In this document: positions 9,401 through 17,475 of the stretch, piece by piece
How positions within the stretch are numbered: position 1 is the stretch's first letter
How the letters are laid out: the number at the start of each line of letters is the position of its first letter
Origin: a virus
Virus record (IMG/VR): IMGVR_UViG_3300010151_007800
Coordinates: 1-34,543 of that record
Direction: 5' to 3' (one strand)
Length of the DNA: 34,543 bases
Made by a program: the position numbers and the translations under genes
The notes under the pieces: model-generated
Database searches by the model: none
The model's input: only the letters and a program-made list of their open reading frames with translations
What the model was told of the DNA's origin: nothing

Positions 9401-12241
9401 GTTGTATACTCCGCCTTCGCCAGTATTTCTATCAGGCTTCATGCCAGGGCAGAAAACAATTTTTGTCTTGGGTTTATTAATGGGCTCTTTTCCATCGTTC
9501 CACTTGATGGTTCGGATGATCCCGTTCTTTTCATATTCAGCCACCTTGATCTCGGACTGATCGCTTTGGCTCGCGCCAGGTTCGCCAGCCCAAGAAACAA
9601 AATCGGAAAATGGTACGCCAGAGAGGGGAATGATTGCGTCTTCGTTAAGGCTGAACCGATCATTAAAATCATCCCTGGTCCATGGTTCTGATTGCCAAAA
9701 TTCTGGTTTTGGTTTATATCCCTGTTCGATTGCCATAGAAAAATGAGGATTAATCATTTTCCAACTACCGTTGACAAATTGTGCCCCTTGTTCTTCTCGA
9801 CCTGGAACAACTCTCGGAATTGGCTCGATTCCATCAGGAACTTCTATTTGCATCATATCGGGAACTTTTATCACATCATACATAAAAGCGTTTCCAATTC
9901 CGTCGTAAATCGTCCCTAGTGTGTTTTTCATCTGAAAGGTAAAGGATGCGTGATCTTGAGGAACCAATCCTTCCACTATTTTTCCATCTTTATAAGAGCA
10001 ATAAATTGGGGGAACTGCGTCTTGTAATGCCCGAGAAGGATCAAGCAAAAGCTCATTCAGTTGTTGGGCTCTTTTTCTGGCTCGGTCACGAGAACCATTA
10101 TTTTGAGCTTCGATAATTGATGGAGGAACGTCTTTCAAACCCAAATAATAACTTCGTCTATCACTGTCCTGCTTATCACTTAAACATCCCGTTATACTGG
10201 GGGATATTTCAGCAAAAGCCTCTAGTTGATCGTCAAGATCATCCTGATCTATAAGATCGCCAGCCGATGCAAAAAAATCGTTAATGCTATCCTGATCTGC
10301 CAAGAGTGATTTAAGTATACAATATGGATTAGTTGCGGCGTTAGTCTCGTCACACCCCTTAGCAAGATTATCAGCTACCGCTTTAATAACTTTTTGAGCT
10401 GCTGGTGGAGCTTTTCCCTCTAATACTTTCTTTGTTTCTCCGCATGTTAAAGTCGCAGAAAGTTCATCAAAAAATTTTCCAACTGCTGAATCAGTTGCCG
10501 CGGCCGCTTGACCAAAAGAAGGTGTAGCCACTATAGGGGCTGTTAAGGTTTTCAGTTGATCCGGGCTAACTTTTTTTGTTAAGTTGCTCAAAAAAGCACT
10601 CGTGTTTTCCTGCTTATTAGTATCGGCTAGACCGTTGGATACTCCCTCTAAAGCAGCGTTTCCGGTAGTAAGAATAGCTGGACCAACAAGCCCGCCAGCG
10701 AAGTTCTTTAAGCCGCCCTTTTTCATTAAATCATTGATGCCCACCGCGCCATAATCTTTACAAGAATCGTCGGGAGCAGTAGAACAATTATCAAGGAGTG
10801 AGTAAATAACATTTTTTAACATTTCCCATAGTGCTTTGAATATTGCCTCAACGATAGCCTTCACAATAGCTTTGGCAATATCCCACATAATGTCAACTGT
10901 GGGAAGAAGATCGTCCAAAGTTAAAACAGGAATTTTTAAAATCTCATTGAGATCTGCTGTAAACCTCCTAATGTCCAAAAGAAATTGTTTAAATTCTTCA
11001 ATGGGCAGATCCAAAGCAAGACAACGTAGTGCAGCACGGACAATATAAGTCATTCCAGTTTTATCCAGAACTTCGTGATACATGGACTCAATTGAATTCA
11101 TTTTACCTATCACTTTGTCTAAGTTTCCAATTACATTATCACCAACAAAGTCGCGGGCTTTTTTTTGTTGGGCTTCTATCCTTTTCTTATAATTTGGATC
11201 TTCTAAAGCAGCCGTTTCTTTTTCAAGTTCGGTAAGGTTCTTTTGGGGCTTAGACTTTATCTTTAGCTTCTTTTCCTTTTCTTTGTGAACAAGATCGCTA
11301 GTATGCTCCACTAAGGCTGGTGGATATTTTATAAATCTTTTAAGAAATTCTTCCCAATCAATGGAGGCTCCCGTTGAGGTTGCTGATGGTGAGTTGACTC
11401 CGATTTCAGATGCAACAGAATTTAGTTCCTCTAGATTTTGATAAATGGATATAGTATTGCTATCTACAAAATCCGAATCCTTAAAGTTATCAAAGCCCTT
11501 ATATAGATCAACAAAATCATCATCTTGACTTATTTGACCATATTGAAGTTTATATTCTTTATCTACTCCCAAAATTACCAATTCAGAATTAGATTCCTCA
11601 AAGGCAAGATCATTGGCTCCAATCAATTGTATAAGACGAGAGTAAAAACTATTTATTTTTTGTACCTGCTGCTCGAAGCTGAAATCATATACACGACCAC
11701 CATAGTTGGTGGCTCCCACATTATATAATTTCATAAGTTTGGATACATTCTGAGAATATAACTTGAGATTATGTGTTTCTATTTTTACTTCTTCATATGC
11801 TCCAACGTGTGGAACCTTTTCTTTACCAGGAAGATCATCAAAGCTCCATGTCGTTGTCGTGGGCGGTTGGGTTGCCTCGTCAGTTAAAATCTTTGTTTGT
11901 GGTATAGTAACTAAAACTTTTATTGTGTCAACGGGTCTGGTAGAAATATATAAGCCAGAAGATCCAGTAGGTATTTCTGGGTAAACATTTTGATATACCT
12001 GATGAGCTTTATCAAAGTAATTTAATATCTCGTTAGTTCCCGACTGAAGCAATATCTGACTTGAAGTGAATGCGGCCGTGTATTTTGCAATAAAATCATT
12101 ATAATTCACAAACTGTGTATCCACCGATACACCATAGCCACCAGAATTATTATATAAAGATGGTTCATAAAAAGGAACATCACCTTCTGTTCCCGTCCAA
12201 TCTACGTTTACCATAGATTTTATGTTTTTTGTGTTACTCAT
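6500..12241 (-). CDS. Very large virion-associated protein of unknown function
   Basis: At 1913 residues this is by far the largest gene in the window. I do not recognise a family. It begins with an ATG 5 bases after the spike-like gene and ends 21 bases before gp25, so its setting is purely baseplate/tail. Visible features: a Lys/Glu-rich likely coiled coil around residues 310-365 (KEKEKKLKIKSKPQKNLTE); a long amphipathic helix with AKAIVKAIVEAIFKALWEML at roughly 455-490; a Cys-containing stretch after it (NCSTAPDDSC, LTCGETKK, KGCDETN); and a Pro-rich hydrophobic C-terminal segment (IPMFLISLGLLPMDVPPFTF) before a charged tail. It could be a giant wedge/hub component, in the place that smaller separate proteins such as gp7 or gp53 fill in T4, or internal packed material; the sequence does not decide. 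No stop or frameshift breaks it. Confidence 0.7.
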   Translation of the reverse strand: MSNTKNIKSMVNVDWTGTEGDVPFYEPSLYNNSGGYGVSVDTQFVNYNDFIAKYTAAFTSSQILLQSGTNEILNYFDKAHQVYQNVYPEIPTGSSGLYISTRPVDTIKVLVTIPQTKILTDEATQPPTTTTWSFDDLPGKEKVPHVGAYEEVKIETHNLKLYSQNVSKLMKLYNVGATNYGGRVYDFSFEQQVQKINSFYSRLIQLIGANDLAFEESNSELVILGVDKEYKLQYGQISQDDDFVDLYKGFDNFKDSDFVDSNTISIYQNLEELNSVASEIGVNSPSATSTGASIDWEEFLKRFIKYPPALVEHTSDLVHKEKEKKLKIKSKPQKNLTELEKETAALEDPNYKKRIEAQQKKARDFVGDNVIGNLDKVIGKMNSIESMYHEVLDKTGMTYIVRAALRCLALDLPIEEFKQFLLDIRRFTADLNEILKIPVLTLDDLLPTVDIMWDIAKAIVKAIVEAIFKALWEMLKNVIYSLLDNCSTAPDDSCKDYGAVGINDLMKKGGLKNFAGGLVGPAILTTGNAALEGVSNGLADTNKQENTSAFLSNLTKKVSPDQLKTLTAPIVATPSFGQAAAATDSAVGKFFDELSATLTCGETKKVLEGKAPPAAQKVIKAVADNLAKGCDETNAATNPYCILKSLLADQDSINDFFASAGDLIDQDDLDDQLEAFAEISPSITGCLSDKQDSDRRSYYLGLKDVPPSIIEAQNNGSRDRARKRAQQLNELLLDPSRALQDAVPPIYCSYKDGKIVEGLVPQDHASFTFQMKNTLGTIYDGIGNAFMYDVIKVPDMMQIEVPDGIEPIPRVVPGREEQGAQFVNGSWKMINPHFSMAIEQGYKPKPEFWQSEPWTRDDFNDRFSLNEDAIIPLSGVPFSDFVSWAGEPGASQSDQSEIKVAEYEKNGIIRTIKWNDGKEPINKPKTKIVFCPGMKPDRNTGEGGVYNNFQTTYVGGSTPIITNELPRSRLETDRKLLQLNIDNLLKTNLEQGGLLDTISTEARRNQAFQAALGGSGLGNFFGPDRYTVLYRMFSDVPENKDQFSIKLLADFNSGTDAAIYEKMFILDMDQATSGVLSSRGIIQDSTLQNPDPTVLQAAASKEKNFAQFLQTIWGQGESIYTGSLGSMGRTDQPYYCQNFISNQAGMFDNVVNALLEDQNSTAGINSLYEEILRDLMSQGLFEIRDSPFLTIDNLFSILNLVPLRCRDGSDRSLLGLDDIKENIMEQYKNSLCIKGNSPNVTGLGSNKDNAFESAAIFGIIKTTVRVYTLEIVLKTLVTFSELQVEDLDPVFIAYVREQISLEIEAKGYLDEFIAQTLKAYNLVAASRDDLVSDPPETHYAVALDFFIKEEMAYSVNRLLKLAGLTNPGKSLDNLLMDSSNTNVRRSAADRQRGLRDANSFIGWIPELDAGEEQKTIYDSNDLIEINKTFHVGGEFSANHAQAIRDEVKGIKDWGNGSLVLEKYIRVQPRGWTDRGAEESKTGVFDIPNFELWNPNDPLPHLLTVSGLVTAGINILDPTVIEQDDDCNTDGTVSFIPPASVVSTGGQSNQSGNTVPPNSSTNFFEFVRYGLRLVFKTESRDLQIAMVTPGTGNANYNTSFSQKNKTYTNPAAWSGNRQATTYSFPVACVEIDANIPNILTPPDYLNEYQNAAPQLLGMLKETDEYKFLFDYCFPLKRMASIDALYNATYVLPYPGLNDVFSNTKSQLRMSFMALVTSGNYRYSDLTWEQQDMAVELANGRLPPGFDFGKLATQFLFGLFKGAGQAFSPNIKIASMIQEAAKKIGPALVATINKAKKIGNRANEIASGDLEGGNSGSPFGPPETECSLGIDIPTIPMFLISLGLLPMDVPPFTFFPIGPPLTPLGMAWLPFFGWDDAPGNQILEAPSSDKEKQRCDMKKPGGPLPNMETDGGDCD

Positions 12242-12245
12242 TACT

Positions 12246-13247
12246 TTATGTTGTATTATTGTGTCTGCTGTTTATATATCCATCACAAGCAGGATTGAAA
12301 TATTTCTGCGTGAAAATACCTAAATTGTTTTTAATGTTTATCATAGATATTTTGCTTGAAGTTAATTGATCAATTGAGGTCTTAATTCCCTGCGCTGCAA
12401 CAGGGAATGATGGGCATGTTTCCCAGATAACCCCACCAGGAACAGTAATAACCTTTTGAGGGGCTAAGTGCGTGTGGTGAGTGAGCTTCCGGTTAAGGTG
12501 AGATTGATATGTCATTACAGCATCCACGATTCCAGTCAATTTATCTACGTGCGTAACAAGCTTTTTTAATGCCTCTATCAGATTCTCACCCTTTACTAAG
12601 GGCTGTAAAATTTCATCATCATTATTTGCGATTAAATCAATACCATTGACTGATGCAACTTCGCCACCTTGCGAATTATATCCGTCAACATGGGTAACTA
12701 ATTTAATTCCTTCACGCGCAATAATCCTAATACCGTCTGCTTTTAGGGCAACTGCTGATTTTGCGGTGGCTACTCCAACTTTTCCATCAGCCAAATCAAA
12801 ATTTTTATCAACATCAGTTTTTTGACTAATATAAATACGGGCTGCATCAAAAGCAAAATTTGGATCGAGCCACATTTGCTTATTCCTCAATTGCTTTCGG
12901 GTATCCTTCTTTTTTGGTTCAGGCTGGTATTTTTTGGGGCATGGTGCGCCGCGACCTACGACGATATCAATTGCGCCCGCTTGCGTATTGTTTATGTATC
13001 CGCTTCCGCGACCAGCGGGTCGATCACGACCTAGCACGATATAAGTATTGTTTGCTCCACTAACAACTTTCTCGCTTTTAGTTTTAATATACTTTGGTAG
13101 TGGTTCCGGCAACGGATCTCCGCTAATTCCGCGAAAGTTGTTGCGTACAGTTGAAGGTAGCTTTTCTAGATCTTCTTCTTGGTCTGGATTTGCGCCTTTA
13201 ACATCAAATTGCTTTTTATAGTCTGAAGTACATATTTCTTCTGTCAT
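12246..13247 (-). CDS. Baseplate spike-like protein, gp5 C-terminal type
   Basis: A 333-residue protein with a short-strand, turn-rich middle (residues about 65-100 and 135-210: YIVLGRDRPAGRGSGYINN, IDIVVGRG, ARIYISQKTDVDKNFDLADG, VALKADGIRIIAREGIKLV, GIDLIAND) resembling the repetitive beta-prism/beta-helix of T4 gp5 C-terminal needles and VgrG spikes. It is followed by a helix (NLIEALKKLVTHVDKLTGIV) and a His-rich turn HHTHLAP at 257-263. It lies directly after the gp5-like OB-fold/peptidase gene. I infer that it forms the membrane-piercing needle as a separate polypeptide. No PAAR tip protein was recognised. The role rests on repeat style plus position. Confidence 0.55.
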   Translation of the reverse strand: MTEEICTSDYKKQFDVKGANPDQEEDLEKLPSTVRNNFRGISGDPLPEPLPKYIKTKSEKVVSGANNTYIVLGRDRPAGRGSGYINNTQAGAIDIVVGRGAPCPKKYQPEPKKKDTRKQLRNKQMWLDPNFAFDAARIYISQKTDVDKNFDLADGKVGVATAKSAVALKADGIRIIAREGIKLVTHVDGYNSQGGEVASVNGIDLIANNDDEILQPLVKGENLIEALKKLVTHVDKLTGIVDAVMTYQSHLNRKLTHHTHLAPQKVITVPGGVIWETCPSFPVAAQGIKTSIDQLTSSKISMINIKNNLGIFTQKYFNPACDGYINSRHNNTT

Positions 13248-13282
13248 AATATTTTACCAATAGAGCACATCATCATTTTCTA

Positions 13283-14320
13283 CTATCTACTTTCCATTTG
13301 GATTCTAGCAAGCTCACTATTATCATACAATTGAACGTGGGCGACATCCCGAAAAGATGTCCAATCTCCACCCCAGATTAGTTGTACTCTTTTTGCTTCT
13401 TGGCCAAGTGCTCTCCAAAACCCGTTTGCTTCGGCGGCATCTTCCCATCCCCATCTCTCGTCAACAATATCAGCAGCATAAGAATTCTTTTGCCCATTTT
13501 TATAAGCTGTATGAAAACTAAATAAAAGTTTGCTCTTTCCTTCATTATAGAGAATTCTTTGTTCTGCAAGAGTTCGATGAGCAAAAAATATTTTTGGTTT
13601 GAATCCTCGGTGTTTAAGAGCTGTAATAACACTTTCTACTTTCGGTCGAAATACAGAATCCAAACTCTGTAATTTTTCTTCTTGTGAAATTCTTGCGGAC
13701 GCTGTGTTGGGTTTGGTTCTATCAACTCTTTTTGCACGACTAGACGCAAGAGCAACAAAATCTGAATCAGATGACTTCAAATCAGGAAGCCTGGGTCTTT
13801 TGAAAAAATTCTTAGAGGTATTGTTACGAGGAATCCAGGGGGTGGGCTCATCAAAAACCGCACCAAGATATTGACCACCAAGTTGGTTTTCTACATCGTC
13901 AAAGGAAACATTTACGACCTGACCAACTCCTTCTGGTCGGTCGAGCTGAACCGACGTGGCAGTAAACGTTGGATGCTGATCTACTAAACTCTGATCAAGT
14001 GTGCCATCCGGCTCAACATGCTCAAATGGATCACAAATCATAGCATGTAATTCAGGTATTCTTACGACAATTCGTGTAAGCTCGGTTGGGCTACTCATTG
14101 GGTTCATCCTTGCCGCTGCCGACCACGTAGATTCATCATAAATCCGCAAGCATATTCCCTTAAAAATTTGAATATTAGAAAAAAGATCTGGTGTAAAATT
14201 ATCAGCAGATAAATTCTTTAAAGTTGAGATTCCTGAAGTTTCATTGGTTCTGTAATCTGAAAAAGTATCAGACTTTTTAACTTTATTGAGGGAGCCGAAA
14301 CGGTAATTTAAAATTGCCAC
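13283..14320 (-). CDS. Baseplate hub protein with M15 peptidase domain (gp5-like)
   Basis: The 345 residues divide into an N-terminal part with an OB-fold-like region (about 80-160: TRIVVRIPELHAMICDPFE, then PEGVGQVVNVSFDDVENQLG, YLGAVFDE), as in gp5-type hub proteins, a basic linker, and a C-terminal peptidase (about 222-345). The peptidase shows M15/VanY features: H270 in FSFHTAY, D284 in YAADIVDE, the WGGDWTSFRD motif and H328 in DVAHVQL, giving a plausible H-D-H zinc site. M15 phage enzymes cleave peptide cross-links in peptidoglycan (D-Ala-D-Ala or L-Ala-D-Glu bonds). By analogy with the lysozyme of T4 gp5, it would open the cell wall during DNA injection. The start is GTG at 14320, with GAGGAAG a few bases upstream and abutting the previous stop TAG. 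Confidence 0.78.
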   Translation of the reverse strand: MAILNYRFGSLNKVKKSDTFSDYRTNETSGISTLKNLSADNFTPDLFSNIQIFKGICLRIYDESTWSAAARMNPMSSPTELTRIVVRIPELHAMICDPFEHVEPDGTLDQSLVDQHPTFTATSVQLDRPEGVGQVVNVSFDDVENQLGGQYLGAVFDEPTPWIPRNNTSKNFFKRPRLPDLKSSDSDFVALASSRAKRVDRTKPNTASARISQEEKLQSLDSVFRPKVESVITALKHRGFKPKIFFAHRTLAEQRILYNEGKSKLLFSFHTAYKNGQKNSYAADIVDERWGWEDAAEANGFWRALGQEAKRVQLIWGGDWTSFRDVAHVQLYDNSELARIQMESR

Positions 14321-14623
14321 CTATTCTTCCTCATTATCATTCAGTTCTCGAAACAACTGTTCGCGATCATCGTCTGATAATCCTAATGATGATTTTTCTG
14401 TTTTTTGTTTTAGAGCCGCGATCTTTACAAGTTGTTCGTTTGATCTTTGTAAAGTTTCTACATATTTGGCAGCAGTCAGTGCTACGTCGCGATGGCGATC
14501 TTCTGCTCCGCCAAGGTATTTTATTAAGTCCTTTAGTAAGTCCTTGGTTTGCTCTCGATCTTCTCTGATATTACCCAGGGCTTCATCAGCCAATTTTTCA
14601 AAATCATGTTTCATTCGTTCCAT
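14321..14623 (-). CDS. Small coiled-coil protein of unknown function
   Basis: A 100-residue, highly charged and mainly helical protein (DREQTKDLLKDLIKYLGG; VETLQRSNEQLVKIAALKQK) with an acidic C-terminus ending NDNEEE. I do not recognise a family; a small terminase-like or assembly chaperone role would fit size and composition but is not shown. Two starts are possible: ATG 14623, overlapping the sigma-factor gene by 13 bases, or ATG 14614, which forms an ATGA overlap with its stop and gives 97 residues. Its stop is directly followed by the GTG of the hub/peptidase gene, so it is translationally tied to baseplate genes. Confidence 0.65.
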   Translation of the reverse strand: MERMKHDFEKLADEALGNIREDREQTKDLLKDLIKYLGGAEDRHRDVALTAAKYVETLQRSNEQLVKIAALKQKTEKSSLGLSDDDREQLFRELNDNEEE

Positions 14624-15294
14624 TTCTTTTTGAAACTACGATAATCAACCCTAAACCTATTAAGGCTGTTCAAAACCTGCTTAGTGTTCAAATTTGTAAT
14701 TTCTCTAATGTATAAATAAATAGCCTTCTTATTGAAAATTTCAATCACATCTGGTTCTGCTAGTAAGATCTTAATTGCTTTCAAAACCTTGGCTTCATTT
14801 TCTTTCAGATTTTGTTTTTCCCATCTATAGATTTCTTTCCAGAGATGCTCCATATATTCTTTCCATTCCCTAACCTCGTCATAATCGTTATATACGGCGA
14901 GGTGCCTGGACTCTGCATTTTTGGATATATCTTCATATGCTGATTCTCTACGAAGTTGGATCGCTGTTTTTTTGACTTTGGCAATAAACCAGTTCTTTGT
15001 TATAACACTGAAATATGAAAACGCTTTAGAACCTTTAGTGGCATCAAAATTACTCAAAATGGTTATAAGATGGATTTCACATTCATCTTTCAGCATGGAT
15101 ACGTTAGGTAAGTTTGTAAATTTATATGTAAAAACAATCTTGTTTATCATCTCTAGAAAAACAGGTCGAATCACATCACGATAAACAGCATTCCGATATT
15201 TCATATCATCCGAAGCAATATAGTCCAAGATAGCGTGTTCATGAACAATGGTAAAATATTTTTTACTTTTACGCTTCGATGTCTTCTTCGTCAC
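14611..15294 (-). CDS. 55: gp55-like late-transcription sigma factor
   Basis: A 227-residue protein resembling T4 gp55, the diverged sigma-70 relative that directs host RNA polymerase to late promoters (TATAAATA type) with the sliding clamp. The best segment is residues about 80-110: ILSNFDATKGSKAFSYFSV followed by ITKNWFIAKVKKT, the region-2-like helix (FDP.KG..PFAYF...... F...) that recognises core polymerase and the -10 element. The N-terminus is very basic. The predicted start is GTG at 15294 with GGAGG about 9 bases upstream, inside the end of the TM-protein gene; a later start would lose only the basic tail. It would be expected to drive the structural genes downstream and possibly the plus-strand protease. 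Confidence 0.78.
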   Translation of the reverse strand: MTKKTSKRKSKKYFTIVHEHAILDYIASDDMKYRNAVYRDVIRPVFLEMINKIVFTYKFTNLPNVSMLKDECEIHLITILSNFDATKGSKAFSYFSVITKNWFIAKVKKTAIQLRRESAYEDISKNAESRHLAVYNDYDEVREWKEYMEHLWKEIYRWEKQNLKENEAKVLKAIKILLAEPDVIEIFNKKAIYLYIREITNLNTKQVLNSLNRFRVDYRSFKKKWNE

Positions 15295-15631
15295 TTTCCA
15301 TATCCTCCGATGCCTGAAGTAATTGTTGTGCTAATTCTGGCTGTGTAAAGGAATAAATTTGTTCATATCCCTTGAGATATTCTATCATCTCGTTTGTGTG
15401 GTCGAGGAGGGATTTCAATGTTTCATCGCCATAAAAGGTGGGCATTTCGTAAACAGAACTCAAGTGCTCTCTGAACGCATCCATCAAACTAAAAATTTCA
15501 GTGCTTGCTTCAGCCGCATTATAAACCGTCTCGATCTTCCTCAAGGTATTTTTAGCATACCCAAACATAAAAACATTAATGAGAACAGAAATGCCCGCAA
15601 TTACCGAAAGAGAAATTATCACATAACTCAT
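15269..15631 (-). CDS. Small single-pass membrane protein
   Basis: The 120 residues start with one clear hydrophobic segment (VIISLSVIAGISVLINVFMF, residues 4-23), followed by a helical soluble part and an acidic tail (EDMESDEEDIEA). This suggests an N-terminal membrane anchor with the C-terminus in the cytoplasm. Similar small anchored proteins occur next to gp55 in aquatic T4-like phages, but I cannot name a function. The ATG at 15631 has a strong AGGAGG site and forms an ATGA overlap with the FmdB-like gene. Its 3' end overlaps the sigma-factor start. Confidence 0.75.
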   Translation of the reverse strand: MSYVIISLSVIAGISVLINVFMFGYAKNTLRKIETVYNAAEASTEIFSLMDAFREHLSSVYEMPTFYGDETLKSLLDHTNEMIEYLKGYEQIYSFTQPELAQQLLQASEDMESDEEDIEA

Positions 15632-15894
15632 TTTTTATACCTCCTGGTTTTTAAGTCAGATTGATCCTGCTTCAATTCTTCTTTCGCTTCAGCGATGGCA
15701 CTCTCAACAACGCTTCCAACTTTAGAATCTCCACGAATTTTAGAATCTTTTTGGGCTATAAAAATCTCGCTTGGTATGCGGTCGATATAACCATCTCCTC
15801 CACAATTCTTACAAATTGTATAAGTTTCGTGCAAGGAGTGGAAAACCTCAAAGTGTGAATCGCACTCACTACAATTATAAGAATACCTAGGCAA
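15628..15894 (-). CDS. FmdB-family zinc-ribbon protein
   Basis: An 88-residue protein opening with PRYSYNCSECDSHFEVFHSL and a second pair at CKNCGGDG. The four cysteines C8, C11, C28 and C31 form the CxxC...CxxC zinc ribbon of the FmdB/CxxC_CXXC_SSSS family, which is usually described as a putative regulatory protein. The C-terminal half is charged and probably disordered. The frame starts with TTG at 15894 (upstream AGGAAA), overlapping the previous gene's stop by 8 bases; no better start exists before the first cysteine. It belongs to the same coupled run of small genes leading to the late sigma factor, so a transcription-linked role is possible but unproven. Confidence 0.8.
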   Translation of the reverse strand: MPRYSYNCSECDSHFEVFHSLHETYTICKNCGGDGYIDRIPSEIFIAQKDSKIRGDSKVGSVVESAIAEAKEELKQDQSDLKTRRYKK

Positions 15895-16075
15895 CGGTTT
15901 CCTGTTCTGGTTCTTTTACTTCTACCATAGGTGGGTTTTCCACAATTAATCCGTCTACCGAATTACTAAGTTCAAACCCCTTTATCATCTCTGTTATATC
16001 AGTTTGTTCCATGAGTCCCTTTTGTAGTGCGAGCATTAAAGCCCCCACTGCTTGATTAGATAATTTAAATGTCAT
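15887..16075 (-). CDS. Small conserved phage protein, unknown function
   Basis: A 62-residue acidic protein (KLSNQAVGALMLALQKGLME; VDGLIVENPPMVEVKEPE). The pattern SNQAVGALMLALQ...QTDI...V.NPP is of a type I associate with short proteins in T4-like cyanophages, but no function is known to me. The ATG at 16075 has a good AAGGAG site. It is first in the small-gene run, with a 94-base gap upstream (16076-16169) that separates it from the glycan cassette. In that gap I see a weak TTTGC/GCAAA hairpin but no convincing promoter. Confidence 0.7.
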   Translation of the reverse strand: MTFKLSNQAVGALMLALQKGLMEQTDITEMIKGFELSNSVDGLIVENPPMVEVKEPEQETVA

Positions 16076-16169
16076 TTTTTTCTCCTTATTAAAAAACTTT
16101 TCGCTATTCTTTGCTTTATCGCAAATAAACGAAGATTCAGAATGATCGTGATTTTTCCAACTTTTTTCT

Positions 16170-16634
16170 TCACATCACTTCATTAATTTTCCTTTGGATT
16201 TTTAAATTGTCATATTGAGAAATATAATCGCTACAAATTCCCGCACAATTTAATTCTTTATGTTCGTATTTTTCCGGTAAAACACAAATCGAATTAGGGG
16301 TCAATATCTGCCCAGGAAAGGTCCAAATATATTTTTGTGATGTAAGAGTAACCGCATCATTCTGATGCCAAAAACAATGAACAGATCCTTCTTTGATCAT
16401 AGCAAATAGCGCGTCAATATTTTTTGCATGACACCATAATTTCTCATTTTTTAAAAACTCTACACTAATCTTATACTCGGGTGTGTCGTGCCCAAGGTAA
16501 AACTCACCATCCATTAACGATACATCCACCTCCACATCATAATTTTTAGATAAAGCATCAGTAATATAATTTGGATGATTTTCGTGATCAGGAATCCTTC
16601 CTTCAATGTTTCCTCTGTGTGAAATTAATATCAT
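16170..16634 (-). CDS. GDPD-like (glycerophosphodiester phosphodiesterase-fold) protein
   Basis: From the ATG at 16634 the protein has 154 residues and starts MILISHRGNIEGRIPDHENH. This reproduces the GDPD/PI-PLC-like barrel start: H6-R7 (HRG), E18-N19, then E35 and D37 in DVEVDV and H49 in YLGHDTP, matching the catalytic and metal-binding set. It is far shorter than typical GDPDs (about 240), so the second half of the barrel is missing or reduced. A frame extension upstream to 16715 would overlap the WavE-like gene by 77 bases and adds unrelated sequence, so 16634 (4 bases after that stop) is chosen. It is last in the glycan cassette. A role in removing or transferring a glycerophosphate-type decoration, or in phosphodiester sugar chemistry, is inference. 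Confidence 0.72.
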   Translation of the reverse strand: MILISHRGNIEGRIPDHENHPNYITDALSKNYDVEVDVSLMDGEFYLGHDTPEYKISVEFLKNEKLWCHAKNIDALFAMIKEGSVHCFWHQNDAVTLTSQKYIWTFPGQILTPNSICVLPEKYEHKELNCAGICSDYISQYDNLKIQRKINEVM

Positions 16635-16638
16635 TGTT

Positions 16639-17475
16639 TTATTGTAGTTTGCAAGCGGAATGATCGTTGACATAACACTCCCACTTGTATGAAAAATTTT
16701 TGATCGAATTATCAAACGCCCAGTTTTCTTTTAAAAAATTTTCAAAATTTAGATCGCGTGTATGATCGGAACTCACCAAATTTCCAAAATGTTCCGGGCC
16801 CACCTTGGCGCTTACAAACTTATAAGCTATGTATCTTTCGTGCGAAATTATCCTCTTATCTGTATTGTACGGAATATTATAATAATTAATTATATCATCT
16901 TTATAGCCGAATGTCCAGTAATCGCTAATATACCAGCACACCTTTTGTTTATTTTTCCCCCAACCTAAAGTTAATAATTTCTTTTTAAAAATATCATTAG
17001 GCGGCTTGTCGATTTTCTGTTTCCACCTTGGAATAAACTCATTCAAGTTTTCCAATTTTTGATCAGCTCTCAGTTTAAGATAGTAATCACACTGAGGATA
17101 TATTTCTTTCGCTAAATTGACTCCCCTTTTGGTTGTCAAAATATGGTAATTTAAATTTGAGCCAGGTATCTGCGGGATAATCTCATCTGATCGAACATTA
17201 AATTCTTTTCCCTTAATACCTCGCTCGCGTGAAGATTTATTATTCGTAGTTATGCTTAAAACTTCACCGCTCTCAATACTATCATTTGCTATGAAGACAG
17301 TATTTTCTTTAACGTATTTATTTAAACACGAATCATAGCTGCTAACCACAATATTATCAAATCCGCTGTTTTTGTAATAGCGCACAAGATCTTCCATTTG
17401 GTCGGCGTTTACCGAATATCCTTGCAATATAATTACGACATCATCAAAATCAAAGTGTTTCCATTCAGACTTCAT
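16639..17475 (-). CDS. WavE-like LPS glycosyltransferase
   Basis: Starting at the ATG at 17475, which forms an ATGA overlap with the RuBisCO-like gene, the protein has 278 residues. It begins with VVIILQGYSVNADQMEDLVR and contains CDYYLKLRADQKLENLNEF, a Rossmann-type opening and the KxRxD motif typical of the WavE/GT-A-like family that builds LPS core or capsule. Near the C-terminus lies a conserved HERYIAYKF segment. The frame could extend to 17490 but the coupled ATG is better supported. It would act in the host cytoplasm, transferring a sugar to a surface glycan. Donor and acceptor cannot be read from sequence; the neighbouring nucleotidyltransferase may supply the donor. Confidence 0.72.
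   Translation of the reverse strand: MKSEWKHFDFDDVVIILQGYSVNADQMEDLVRYYKNSGFDNIVVSSYDSCLNKYVKENTVFIANDSIESGEVLSITTNNKSSRERGIKGKEFNVRSDEIIPQIPGSNLNYHILTTKRGVNLAKEIYPQCDYYLKLRADQKLENLNEFIPRWKQKIDKPPNDIFKKKLLTLGWGKNKQKVCWYISDYWTFGYKDDIINYYNIPYNTDKRIISHERYIAYKFVSAKVGPEHFGNLVSSDHTRDLNFENFLKENWAFDNSIKNFSYKWECYVNDHSACKLQ

Noticed and set aside
8454-9691. Several 80-105-codon plus-strand frames
   Set aside because: All are antisense shadows within the continuous 1913-codon gene and show no domain or start signal.
16076-16169. Terminator or promoter between the glycan cassette and the small-gene block
   Set aside because: Only a 5-bp TTTGC/GCAAA hairpin is seen, without a following U-tract, and no convincing -35/-10 or late element.
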